From an uncultured Eggerthella sp. (GTDB taxonomy: Bacteria > Actinomycetota > Coriobacteriia > Coriobacteriales > Eggerthellaceae), in contig CAJKUH010000009.1 in assembly GCA_905203045.1 (NCBI GenBank), positions 1-64,000 of the forward strand: a stretch of 64,000 nt of DNA, given 5' to 3'. Positions within the stretch are counted from its first letter, which is position 1. Every line of letters starts with the position of its first letter. The notes below the pieces were generated by a model. It ran no database searches, was not told the origin of the DNA, and worked only from the letters and a program-made list of their open reading frames with translations. This document shows, piece by piece, positions 33,713-41,954 of this stretch. The translations under genes and the position numbers were made by a program.

Positions 33713-36700
33713 ATGGTTTCTCGCATTTATGTTGAGAAAAAGCCCGGTTTCGATGTTGAGGCGGCGCAGCTTTTGCACGAGCTGCAAACCATCTTGGGCG
33801 TAGGGGCGCTTTCGTGTTTGCGCCTTATCAACCGCTATGACGTTGAGGGAATCTCGGATGACCTGTTCAATCAGTGCGTCCCTGTTGTGTTCAGCGAGCC
33901 CCAGGTCGATGTGGCAAGCGAGCATTGCCCTGAGGTCGAGGCGGCTCTTGCCGGCAAAAGCCCGGCAGGCCAGACGGTGTTCGCCATCGAATTCCTTCCT
34001 GGGCAGTTCGATCAGCGTGCCGATTCTGCCAGCGAGTGCATCCAGCTGGTAAGCCAGGGCGAGCGCCCCGCGGTGCGCAGCGCCAAGGTGTACGTGCTGG
34101 AAGGCGCGCTAACCGAAGCGGACGTTGCTGCCATCAAGCATTACGTCATCAACCCCGTTGAAGCGCGCGAGGCATCGCTTGAGGTGCGCGAAACGCTGGA
34201 AATGAAGGTCCCCGAGCCTGCACCGGTCGAGGTCATCGAAGGCTTCACCGAGCTTGACGCAGCGGGCCTTTCCCACTTCCGTGAAGAGCGTGGCCTTGCC
34301 ATGGATCAGGCCGACATCGAGTTCTTCCAGGCGCACTTCAAGGAAATCGGCCGCAACCCCACCATCACCGAGGTCCGTGTGGTCGACACCTACTGGTCCG
34401 ATCACTGCCGCCACACCACGTTCGGCACGCAGCTGACCGATGTCGAAATCGACGACGAAGTGGTGAAGCTCGCTTTCCAGAAGTACCTGGATATGCGCGC
34501 TGAGCTGGGGCGCGAGCACAAGCCGGTGTGCTTGATGGACATGGGCACCATCGGTGCCAAGTACCTGCGCGCCCATGGCGGGCTGGAAGGCCTCGACGAG
34601 TCCGACGAGGTGAACGCCTGCACGGTCAAGTGCAAGGTCGATGTCGATGGCGAGGAACAGGATTGGCTGTTCCTCTTCAAGAACGAGACCCACAACCACC
34701 CCACGGAAATCGAGCCCTTCGGCGGCGCGGCAACGTGCGTGGGCGGTGCCATCCGCGACCCCCTTTCGGGCCGCAGCTACGTATACCAGGCCATGCGTGT
34801 GACGGGCGCCGGCAACCCGCTGGTTCCCGTTTCCGAAACGCTGGAAGGCAAGCTGCCCCAGCGCAAGCTGGTCACCACGGCTGCTGCCGGCTACTCTTCG
34901 TATGGCAATCAGATCGGCCTGGCAACCGGCCAGGTAGATGAGCTGTACCATCCGGGCTACGTTGCCAAGCGCATGGAAGTTGGCGCCGTGGTGGGTGCCA
35001 CGCCGGCAAATCATGTGCGTCGTGAAGAGCCCGCCCCAGGCGGCAAGATCGTACTTCTGGGCGGCCGCACCGGCCGTGACGGCATTGGCGGTGCCACCGG
35101 TTCCTCCAAAACGCAGAACGTGGAAAGTGTGGAAAAGTCGGGTGCCGAGGTTCAGAAGGGCAACGCCCCCGTCGAACGTAAGATCCAGCGCCTGTTTCGC
35201 CGTGGCGAAGCCTGCCGTCTTATCAAGCGCTGCAACGACTTCGGTGCCGGCGGCGTTTCCGTTTCCATCGGCGAGCTGTGCGACGGCTTGCTTATCGACT
35301 TGAATGCGGTTCCCAAGAAGTACGAAGGCCTTGACGGCACCGAGCTCGCCATTTCCGAAAGCCAGGAGCGCATGTCGTGCGCCCTTGCTGCCGAAGATGT
35401 GGAAGAGTTCATCGGCTATGCGCACGAGGAAAACCTGGAAGCAACTGTTGTTGCCACCGTTACCGAGGAAAAGCGCCTGCGCATGGAATGGAACGGCGAG
35501 GCAATCGTTGACATCAGCCGTGCGTTCCTGGACACGAACGGCGCCCCCAAATACCAGAAGGTCCATGTTGAAGAGGGCGAAAGCTATCAGCCCGAATGGG
35601 AAGGCAGCACGCTTGAAGAGCGCATGACTTCGCTGGTAACCGACTTGAACGTGTGCTCGAACAAGGGCTTGGGTGAGCGCTTCGATTCCACCATCGGCGC
35701 TGCCACGGTGCTCATGCCCTTTGGCGGCAAGCGCCAGCTCACGCCTGCGCAGGCCATGGTCGCCAAGTTCCCTGTAGACGGCGAAACCACCACGGCAAGC
35801 GCCATGGCGTGGGGCTTCAACCCGTATCTTTCCGAAAAGAACCAGTTCAAGGGCGCCTACCTTGCGGTTGTGGAAAGCGTTGCGCGCTTGGTTGCCACGG
35901 GCTTCACCCGCAAGGCGGCCTACCTTTCCCTGCAGGAGTACTTCGAGCGCCTGCGTACGGTGCCTGAGCGTTGGGGCAAGCCCACCGCTTCGGTACTGGG
36001 CGCCTTGATGGCTCAGGTAGATTTGGGCATCGGCGCTATCGGCGGCAAGGACTCCATGTCGGGCAGCTTCGAAGAGGGCGATACCGAAATCCACGTGCCG
36101 CCTACGCTTATCAGCTTCGCGGTTTCCACCGGCTCTATCGACCGCGTGGTTTCGCCTGAGTTCAAGCGCGCCGGCTCCCGCGTGGTAAGCATTGCCCCTG
36201 CCTTCTACGACATGGACGCGCTGATTCCCGATGTTGAGGGAATGAACGCTGCCTTCGACATGGTCGAAGGCCTTATCGGCGAAGGCAAGGTTGCGGCGGC
36301 TGCAACGCCTGGTTACGGCTGCGCAGCAGAGGCTCTGTTCAAGATGTGCGTGGGCAACGGCCTGGGCGTGAAGCTTTCCGATGATGTCGAGGCGGACGAC
36401 CTGTTCAGCCTGGCATACGGCAGCTTCATCGTTGAATTGGCGGAAGGTGCTGAAATCCCCGCCGATACCGATTTGGTCAGCGTGTGCGAAATCGGCGCAA
36501 CCACCGAGGCTTATGAGTTTGCTGCCTGCGGGGAAGTCATCGATCTGGCAACGCTGCAGGAAGCGTGGGAGGGCGGTATCGAATCCGTGTTCCCGTATCG
36601 TGAAAAGGGCGAAGCCGTCGAGCAGGTTTCCTGGTCGGAGAAGCTGCCCCTGGTGTGCAGCGAATCGTTCGCCAAGCCGCGCGTCATCATTCCCGTGTTC

Positions 36701-37471
36701 CCGGGCACGAACTGCGAGTACGACACGGCGCGCGCCTTCAAGCGTGCTGGTGCCGAGCCTGAGGTGCTGGTGATCAACAACCTTACGCCCGCTGCGGTTG
36801 CCGAAAGCACGGAAGCCCTGGTGCGCGCCATCAACAACAGCCAGATCGTCATGCTGCCCGGTGGCTTTTCCGGCGGTGACGAGCCTGATGGCTCCGCTAA
36901 GTTCATCACGGCATTCTTCCGTGCCCCCGCGGTTACCGAAGCGGTTCGCGAACTGCTGCAGAAGCGCGATGGCTTGATGCTGGGTATCTGCAACGGCTTC
37001 CAGGCGCTTATCAAGCTGGGCTTGGTGCCGTACGGCGACATTGTTCCGGCAACACCTGAGGCTCCCACCCTTACGTTCAACACCATTGGCCGTCACCAGA
37101 GCGGTTTGGTGCGCACGCGTGTGGCTTCCAGCCTCTCGCCGTGGCTTTCGCACTGCAACGTGGGCGATGTTCACACCGTTGCCATCAGCCATGGTGAAGG
37201 CCGCTTTGTGGCAAGCCCCGAAACGGTGGCGCAGCTTGCGGCATCTGGCCAGATCGCAACGCAGTACGTTGACGAGGAGGGCAACCCCTCTATGGATTTG
37301 AACGTCAACCCCAACGGATCCATTCTGGCAATCGAGGGCATTACCAGCCCCGATGGCCGCGTTCTGGGCAAGATGGGTCACACCGAGCGTTCCGGCAACA
37401 GCCTGTACAAGAACGTTCCGGGCGATTTGTACCAGCCCCTGTTCGAGGGCGGCGTTGACTACTTCAAGTAA
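33713..37471 (+). CDS. purL: Phosphoribosylformylglycinamidine synthase (single-chain)
   Basis: A 1252-residue enzyme of purine synthesis that converts FGAR, glutamine and ATP to FGAM. The N-terminal PurS-like part (about 1-140), two AIRS-type synthase halves with TNHPTEIEPFGGAATCVGG and GIGAIGGKDSMSGSFEE, and a C-terminal class I amidotransferase (about 985-1250) with nucleophile in MLGICNGFQALIKLG and HGEGRF are all in one chain, as in the long proteobacterial/eukaryotic type rather than the split PurS-PurQ-PurL type. The ATG at 33713 is preceded by AGGGTAGGATCC. It stands alone, without other pur genes. Confidence 0.96.
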   Translation: MVSRIYVEKKPGFDVEAAQLLHELQTILGVGALSCLRLINRYDVEGISDDLFNQCVPVVFSEPQVDVASEHCPEVEAALAGKSPAGQTVFAIEFLPGQFDQRADSASECIQLVSQGERPAVRSAKVYVLEGALTEADVAAIKHYVINPVEAREASLEVRETLEMKVPEPAPVEVIEGFTELDAAGLSHFREERGLAMDQADIEFFQAHFKEIGRNPTITEVRVVDTYWSDHCRHTTFGTQLTDVEIDDEVVKLAFQKYLDMRAELGREHKPVCLMDMGTIGAKYLRAHGGLEGLDESDEVNACTVKCKVDVDGEEQDWLFLFKNETHNHPTEIEPFGGAATCVGGAIRDPLSGRSYVYQAMRVTGAGNPLVPVSETLEGKLPQRKLVTTAAAGYSSYGNQIGLATGQVDELYHPGYVAKRMEVGAVVGATPANHVRREEPAPGGKIVLLGGRTGRDGIGGATGSSKTQNVESVEKSGAEVQKGNAPVERKIQRLFRRGEACRLIKRCNDFGAGGVSVSIGELCDGLLIDLNAVPKKYEGLDGTELAISESQERMSCALAAEDVEEFIGYAHEENLEATVVATVTEEKRLRMEWNGEAIVDISRAFLDTNGAPKYQKVHVEEGESYQPEWEGSTLEERMTSLVTDLNVCSNKGLGERFDSTIGAATVLMPFGGKRQLTPAQAMVAKFPVDGETTTASAMAWGFNPYLSEKNQFKGAYLAVVESVARLVATGFTRKAAYLSLQEYFERLRTVPERWGKPTASVLGALMAQVDLGIGAIGGKDSMSGSFEEGDTEIHVPPTLISFAVSTGSIDRVVSPEFKRAGSRVVSIAPAFYDMDALIPDVEGMNAAFDMVEGLIGEGKVAAAATPGYGCAAEALFKMCVGNGLGVKLSDDVEADDLFSLAYGSFIVELAEGAEIPADTDLVSVCEIGATTEAYEFAACGEVIDLATLQEAWEGGIESVFPYREKGEAVEQVSWSEKLPLVCSESFAKPRVIIPVFPGTNCEYDTARAFKRAGAEPEVLVINNLTPAAVAESTEALVRAINNSQIVMLPGGFSGGDEPDGSAKFITAFFRAPAVTEAVRELLQKRDGLMLGICNGFQALIKLGLVPYGDIVPATPEAPTLTFNTIGRHQSGLVRTRVASSLSPWLSHCNVGDVHTVAISHGEGRFVASPETVAQLAASGQIATQYVDEEGNPSMDLNVNPNGSILAIEGITSPDGRVLGKMGHTERSGNSLYKNVPGDLYQPLFEGGVDYFK

Positions 37472-37546
37472 TCCGAGCAGTGCCCTTTGCCAACGACGGC
37501 GTTCGCAAGGGGCACGATGAAGCTGCGAGGCAAAGAAATACGGCAT

Positions 37547-37581
37547 AAAAAAGCCGGCACTCGTTGAGTGTCGGCTTTTTC
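37547..37581. terminator. Terminator after purL, possibly bidirectional
   Basis: AAAAAAGCCGGCACTC at 37547-37562 pairs with GAGTGTCGGCTTTTT at 37566-37580. With A on one side and T on the other it can act for purL and for the opposing remnant gene. Confidence 0.88.
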
Positions 37582-37607
37582 GTTGTTGGGACAGCGAAAA
37601 GGTGCTG

Positions 37608-37826
37608 CTAGCCCCAAACCTCCTTGGCGATTTTCGCCCACTGCTCTTCTTCGGTGAGCTTGTTGCCGATTTCGCAGCTGGCGAAGCCGCACTGCGGGGA
37701 AAGGCACAGGTGGTCAAGCGGTACGTACTTCGATGCTCCCTTGATGCGGGCTTTCACCGTTTCCTTGTCTTCCAGGCCGGTTTTCGCGGGGTTCGCTTTA
37801 ACGGAATCGCAGTATGGCGGCGTATT
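37608..37826 (-). pseudogene. C-terminal remnant of a MetE/YxjG-like methionine synthase gene
   Basis: The minus strand encodes about 72 residues ending at a TAG (37608-37610), including KARIKGASKYVPLDHL, LSPQCGFASCEIGN and LTEEEQWAKI. This is the typical C-terminal end of cobalamin-independent methionine synthase-like proteins (YxjG/YxjH type), with the zinc-ligand cysteine in SPQCGF. Nothing upstream encodes the rest: the LysR gene ends at 37874 and the intervening sequence is AT-rich and does not match. So about 80 percent of the gene has been lost. The remnant is still close to its likely terminator at 37547-37581. Confidence 0.75.
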
Positions 37827-37873
37827 TTGCGATTGTGAAATACCTATATCCTAGCGTTGACGATAGCTTTTCC

Positions 37874-38776
37874 CTATTTCAGGATGTGGCGTTTCAGAGC
37901 CTCAAGGTAGGCCGCGCCATAGCGGGTTCGTTGCGTTCCCTTATGGCTTATGGTGCCGATTTCCATGTACTCGTCGATTTCGAGCGGTACCGATATGATG
38001 GAAGGCCCATTCAACTCAACGGAGATCACGCCCGAGCAAACGGTGTAGCCATTCAACCCTATGAGCAGGTTAAACAGGGTGGCACGGTCGCGCACGCGGA
38101 TGCTCTTGGCACGGTCGAGCGCGGAGGTAAGCTCTTCGGAATAGTAAAACGAGTTATAGCTTCCCTGTTCGTAGGAAAGGAAAGGGTAGTCGGCCATATC
38201 TTCCAGCGTGACCGACGTACGCTTTGCCAAAGGGTGGTTCGAGCAGATGAATACATGCGGCGTTGCCTTGAAAAGAGGCTCGAACACCAGGTTGTTTACC
38301 GTGAGCATCTTGCTTATGACCTCGCGGTTGCGTGCGGAGAGGTAAAGGATGCCCAGCTCGCTTTTCATATGGGCCACGTCTTCGATGATTTCGTGTGTTT
38401 GCTCTTCGCGAATGGTGAAATCATAGCTTGCGGCATCGAATTCGCGGATCACGTCCACGAAGGCGTTCACGGCAAAGGAATAATGCTGGCAGGAAACGCT
38501 GAAATGCGGCGTTTGCTGCGACTGGCCCTTGTAGCGGGATTCCAGAAGGTCGGCCTGTTCGAGCACTTGGCGCGCATATCCCAGAAACGTTTCGCCTTCC
38601 TCGGATACGGTGACGCCCTTGTTCGTGCGGTCGAAGATGTGCACGTCCATTTCCTCCTCCAAGTCGCTGATGGCGGCGGTGATGGAAGGCTGCGACACGA
38701 GCAGCTTACGCGATGCCTCGGTGATGCTGCCGCATTCGGCAACCTTAACGGCGTAGACAAGCTGCTGTAACTTCAT
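37874..38776 (-). CDS. LysR-type transcriptional regulator
   Basis: A 300-residue LysR regulator with N-terminal helix-turn-helix SITEASRKLLVSQPSITAAISDLEEEM and an effector domain that ends LEALKRHILK. Start ATG 38776 with GGAGAA upstream. It lies directly upstream of the metE-like remnant on the same strand, so it probably once regulated, or was cotranscribed with, that gene. It is divergent from ettA. Many LysR regulators next to MetE-like genes respond to sulfur amino acid status, but with the target gone its present role is unclear. Confidence 0.9.
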   Translation of the reverse strand: MKLQQLVYAVKVAECGSITEASRKLLVSQPSITAAISDLEEEMDVHIFDRTNKGVTVSEEGETFLGYARQVLEQADLLESRYKGQSQQTPHFSVSCQHYSFAVNAFVDVIREFDAASYDFTIREEQTHEIIEDVAHMKSELGILYLSARNREVISKMLTVNNLVFEPLFKATPHVFICSNHPLAKRTSVTLEDMADYPFLSYEQGSYNSFYYSEELTSALDRAKSIRVRDRATLFNLLIGLNGYTVCSGVISVELNGPSIISVPLEIDEYMEIGTISHKGTQRTRYGAAYLEALKRHILK

Positions 38777-38979
38777 GGTTCTCCGTTTCGCTTACGTGTT
38801 CGAAAACATACGATACCGCGTTGGTCGGCTGCGGGGCAAGCTGCCAATGGATTTGCTGCACGGCGCATGGTTTTGCTTTGGGACGCATGGGGATGTTTTG
38901 GTGAAACCGCGGGGATATAGGATAATAACCCTATCTATGTAAACGCTGGCCACCAGCATCCCTCGTGAAAGGAATCTTT

Positions 38980-40659
38980 GTGGCTGAATTCATTTATCAG
39001 ATGTACCAGGCACGCAAAGCCCATGGTGACAAGGTCATTTTGGACGATGTGACGCTTTCCTTCTACCCTGGCGCCAAGATCGGCGTAGTGGGCCCCAACG
39101 GCATGGGCAAGTCTACGCTGCTGAAGGTTATGGCGGGTTTGGAAGATGTTTCCGCGGGTGATGCGCGTCTTACCCCGGGGTATACCGTGGGCATTCTGCA
39201 GCAGGAGCCCCCGCTGGATGAAGACGCGACGGTTATCGAGAACATCCGCATGGCTTTCGCCGACGTGCTTGCCAAGGTAGAGCGCTTCAACGCCATCGGC
39301 GCTGAAATGGCCGACCCCGATGCCGATTTCGATGCCCTGATGGAAGAGATGGGCACTCTGCAAAACGAGATCGACGCGGCAAACGGTTGGGATTTGGATA
39401 GTCAGCTTTCCCAGGCGATGGATGCACTGCAGTGCCCCGACCCCGATGCGCCCGTGAAGGTGCTTTCCGGTGGCGAGCGCAGGCGTGTTGCGCTGTGCAA
39501 ACTGCTGCTCGAGGCTCCCGATTTGCTGCTGCTCGACGAGCCCACCAACCACTTGGACGCTGAATCGGTGCTGTGGTTGGAACAGTTCCTGCATCGTTAT
39601 CCCGGTGCGGTGCTCGCGGTAACGCACGACCGCTACTTCCTGGACAACGTTGCCGAGTGGATTTGCGAAGTCGACCGTGGCCATTTGTACCCGTACAAGG
39701 GCAACTATTCCACGTACTTGGAAACGAAGGCAGCTCGCTTGGAAGCGCAAGGCCAGCAGCAGGCAAAACTTGCCAAGCGTATGAAGAACGAGTTGGAATG
39801 GGTGCGCAGCAGCCCGAAGGCGCGTCAGGCCAAGAACAAGGCGCGTTTGGAGCGCTATGAGCAGATGGAAGCTGAGGCTCGCAGCGCACAGGGCGTCGAT
39901 TTCACCGCCATTAGCATTCCAGTCGGCCCGCGCTTGGGTTCGAAGGTCCTGGAAGTGGAGCACCTGCACAAGCAGTTCGGCGACCGCGTGCTGATCGACG
40001 ACCTTTCCTTCAGCTTGCCGCGCAACGGCATCGTGGGCGTTATCGGCCCCAATGGTGTGGGCAAGTCCACGCTGTTCAAGATGATCGTGGGCAAGGAACC
40101 GGTAACCAGCGGCACGCTTGAGCTGGGTGAAACCGTGAAGATTTCCTACGTCGATCAGAACCGTGAGGGCCTTGACCCGAAGAAGACGCTGTGGGAAGTG
40201 GTCTCCGACGGGCTTGACTACATTCGTGTGGGTGAAACTGAGATTCCCAGCCGCGCCTATGTTGCCAACTTCGGCTTCAAAGGGTCCGACCAGCAGAAGC
40301 CTGCCGGGGTGCTTTCCGGTGGCGAGCGCAACCGCTTGAACCTGGCGCTTACCTTGAAACAGGGCGGTAACCTGCTGCTGCTCGACGAGCCCACGAACGA
40401 CCTGGACGTGGAAACGCTGGAAAGCCTGGAAGAAGCGCTTTTGGCGTTCCCGGGTTGCGCAGTCATCACCAGCCATGACCGTATGTTCCTCGACCGCATT
40501 GCCACGCATATCCTGGCATGGGAGGGTACTGACGAAAACCCTGGCAACTGGTATTGGTTCGAGGGCAACTTCGATTCGTATCAGAAGAACAAGATCGAGC
40601 GCTTGGGTGAAGAAGCTGCCAAGCCGCACCGTTTGCATCGCAAACTGACGCGTGATTAA
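38980..40659 (+). CDS. ettA: Energy-dependent translational throttle protein EttA (ABC-F)
   Basis: A 559-residue soluble ABC-F ATPase that binds the ribosomal E site and gates translation by ADP/ATP ratio. Two ABC cassettes are present: Walker A GPNGMGKST and GPNGVGKST, signature LSGGERRR and LSGGERNR, Walker B LLLLDEPTNHLD and LLLLDEPTNDLD. The P-site tRNA interaction motif region is the charged linker around 245-310 (RMKNELEWVRSSPKARQAK). The GTG at 38980 fits the conserved AEFIYQM start and has GAAAGGA 6 nt upstream; the earlier GTG at 38965 is the ribosome-site region. It has no membrane domain. Confidence 0.95.
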   Translation: MAEFIYQMYQARKAHGDKVILDDVTLSFYPGAKIGVVGPNGMGKSTLLKVMAGLEDVSAGDARLTPGYTVGILQQEPPLDEDATVIENIRMAFADVLAKVERFNAIGAEMADPDADFDALMEEMGTLQNEIDAANGWDLDSQLSQAMDALQCPDPDAPVKVLSGGERRRVALCKLLLEAPDLLLLDEPTNHLDAESVLWLEQFLHRYPGAVLAVTHDRYFLDNVAEWICEVDRGHLYPYKGNYSTYLETKAARLEAQGQQQAKLAKRMKNELEWVRSSPKARQAKNKARLERYEQMEAEARSAQGVDFTAISIPVGPRLGSKVLEVEHLHKQFGDRVLIDDLSFSLPRNGIVGVIGPNGVGKSTLFKMIVGKEPVTSGTLELGETVKISYVDQNREGLDPKKTLWEVVSDGLDYIRVGETEIPSRAYVANFGFKGSDQQKPAGVLSGGERNRLNLALTLKQGGNLLLLDEPTNDLDVETLESLEEALLAFPGCAVITSHDRMFLDRIATHILAWEGTDENPGNWYWFEGNFDSYQKNKIERLGEEAAKPHRLHRKLTRD

Positions 40660-40695
40660 TCTGGTAGGTGAATAGAGAGAGCTTTTTTATTATGC

Positions 40696-40736
40696 AAAAA
40701 GAGCTGCAGCCTTTGGGCAACTGCAGCTCTTTTACT
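40696..40736 (+). terminator. Terminator of ettA
   Basis: AAAAAGAGCTGCAG near 40696 pairs with CTGCAGCTCTTTT at 40721-40733, followed by TTTACTTTG. A perfect 9-bp GC-rich core is preserved. Confidence 0.9.
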
Positions 40737-40776
40737 TTGATTTGAAAAGCTTGGGCATGCGCTAGTAAATCAGCGA

Positions 40777-40864
40777 GCGTGGTTCTGACGAGTGCGGGGG
40801 AAGCGAAAGGCCCTTTGTGCCGCCCTTGGGGCCTTGAGGTTTCCCTGTGCCGTCAGAACCACGC
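40777..40864. repeat. Inverted-repeat element G
   Basis: An 88-bp element between the convergent ettA and gpmA genes. The outer arms GCGTGGTTCTGACG (40777-40790) and CGTCAGAACCACGC (40851-40864) are perfect over 14 bp. The interior continues the pairing with GGAA/TTTCC and AAGGCCC/GGGGCCTT. It lies after the ettA terminator and is not needed for termination, so it is treated as another intergenic long hairpin. No reading frame is seen. Confidence 0.65.
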
Positions 40865-40889
40865 GCAGCGTCATTGCGTTTAGTGAGCC

Positions 40890-40914
40890 TTTCGACGTTC
40901 GTAGAACGTCGAAA
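40890..40914 (-). terminator. Hairpin immediately after the gpmA stop codon
   Basis: TTTCGACGTTC at 40890-40900 pairs perfectly with GAACGTCGAAA at 40904-40914, directly abutting the stop codon. There is no long U-run, so termination efficiency is uncertain. Confidence 0.55.
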
Positions 40915-41673
40915 CTACTTAGCCTTGCCCTGGTTCGCTACGGCGTTGATCTTGGCGTTGATAGTTTCCTCGTCGCCGACGTACTTCTTGTCCAGTACGT
41001 TGAAGTCCTGGTCGAAGGTGTATACCAGCGGCACGCCCGTGGGGATGTTCACGCCTACGATCTCGTCATCGGAGAGCTTGTCGAACTGCTTCACCAGTGC
41101 GCGCAGGGAATTGCCGTGGGCTACGATGAGCACGCGCTTGCCGGCACGCATCTGAGGCTCGATTTCCTGCTGGAAATAGGGCCATGCACGAGCGATGGTG
41201 TCCTTCAGGCATTCTGCCAGGGGCATTTCATCGGCTGGGGCGTTGCGGTACGGAGCCATAAGGCGCGGGTTGCGCTCGTCGTCTTCGGTCAAAGCAGGCG
41301 GACGCACATCGAAGCTGCGGCGCCAGATCTTAACCTGCTCTTCGCCGTACTTTGCAGCGGTTTCCGCCTTGTTCAGGCCCTGCAGGGCACCGTAGTGGCG
41401 CTCGTTCAAACGCCAGGTCTTGTTCACGGGAAGCCACTCGCGATCCATTGCCTGCAAGATGTGGTTCAAGGTATGGATGGCGCGCTTCAGGTACGAGGTG
41501 TAGCACACGTCGAAGTCGAAACCGGCTTCCGCAAGGGCGCGGCCGCCCTCGGTGGCCTCTTTGCGGCCCGTGTCGGACAGGTCTACATCCATCCAACCGG
41601 TGAAGAGGTTCAGCTTGTTCCATTCGCTTTCGCCATGGCGAACAAGCACGAGTTGCATGGTCGAATCGGTCAT
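40915..41673 (-). CDS. gpmA: 2,3-bisphosphoglycerate-dependent phosphoglycerate mutase
   Basis: A 252-residue glycolytic enzyme interconverting 3- and 2-phosphoglycerate through a phosphohistidine. The catalytic histidines are in VLVRHGESEWN (residue 13) and VAHGNSLRAL; NLFTGWMDVDLSD, NERHYGALQGLNK and IPTGVPLVY are typical of dPGM. Length matches the family (about 250). The ATG at 41673 is preceded by GAAGGAATC; an internal ATG at 41658 is possible but less well placed. Confidence 0.95.
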   Translation of the reverse strand: MTDSTMQLVLVRHGESEWNKLNLFTGWMDVDLSDTGRKEATEGGRALAEAGFDFDVCYTSYLKRAIHTLNHILQAMDREWLPVNKTWRLNERHYGALQGLNKAETAAKYGEEQVKIWRRSFDVRPPALTEDDERNPRLMAPYRNAPADEMPLAECLKDTIARAWPYFQQEIEPQMRAGKRVLIVAHGNSLRALVKQFDKLSDDEIVGVNIPTGVPLVYTFDQDFNVLDKKYVGDEETINAKINAVANQGKAK

Positions 41674-41911
41674 GATTCCTTCGCTTTCTCGCTGTTTTCA
41701 GGGGGCGTGCCCCAGGTTTATCGAACCGCACGCAGCATATGCAATGACCTTGTGCCTTGCCTTGCTGCCGTGCAACATATTCAGTATGACGATTTCGCCT
41801 GCAACAGAAGCAGTGGTCGGGGAGCGTTGCCCTGCTTTCGTTGGGCGGTACTCCTTTTCCCGAAAAAAGCTTCAACTGTACATTGCCGTGGACAGTTAAG
41901 AGGGTAAATGT

Positions 41912-41920
41912 TGCTATGAT
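41912..41920 (+). promoter_or_regulatory. Extended -10 promoter of the DUF2130 gene
   Basis: TGCTATGAT has the TGn extension in front of TATGAT (41915-41920), 35 nt upstream of the start codon. No good -35 is seen, which is usual for extended -10 promoters. The rest of the divergent 281-bp gap to gpmA shows nothing further. Confidence 0.45.
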
Positions 41921-41954
41921 TGAATAAAACGGCTGCATGTTTTAGGAGCAAAGC

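Noticed and set aside
34109..37717. A 1202-codon open frame on the minus strand opposite purL
   Set aside because: It is the mirror of purL in a GC-rich gene; its translation is low-complexity and matches no domain, while the plus strand encodes a full FGAM synthase.
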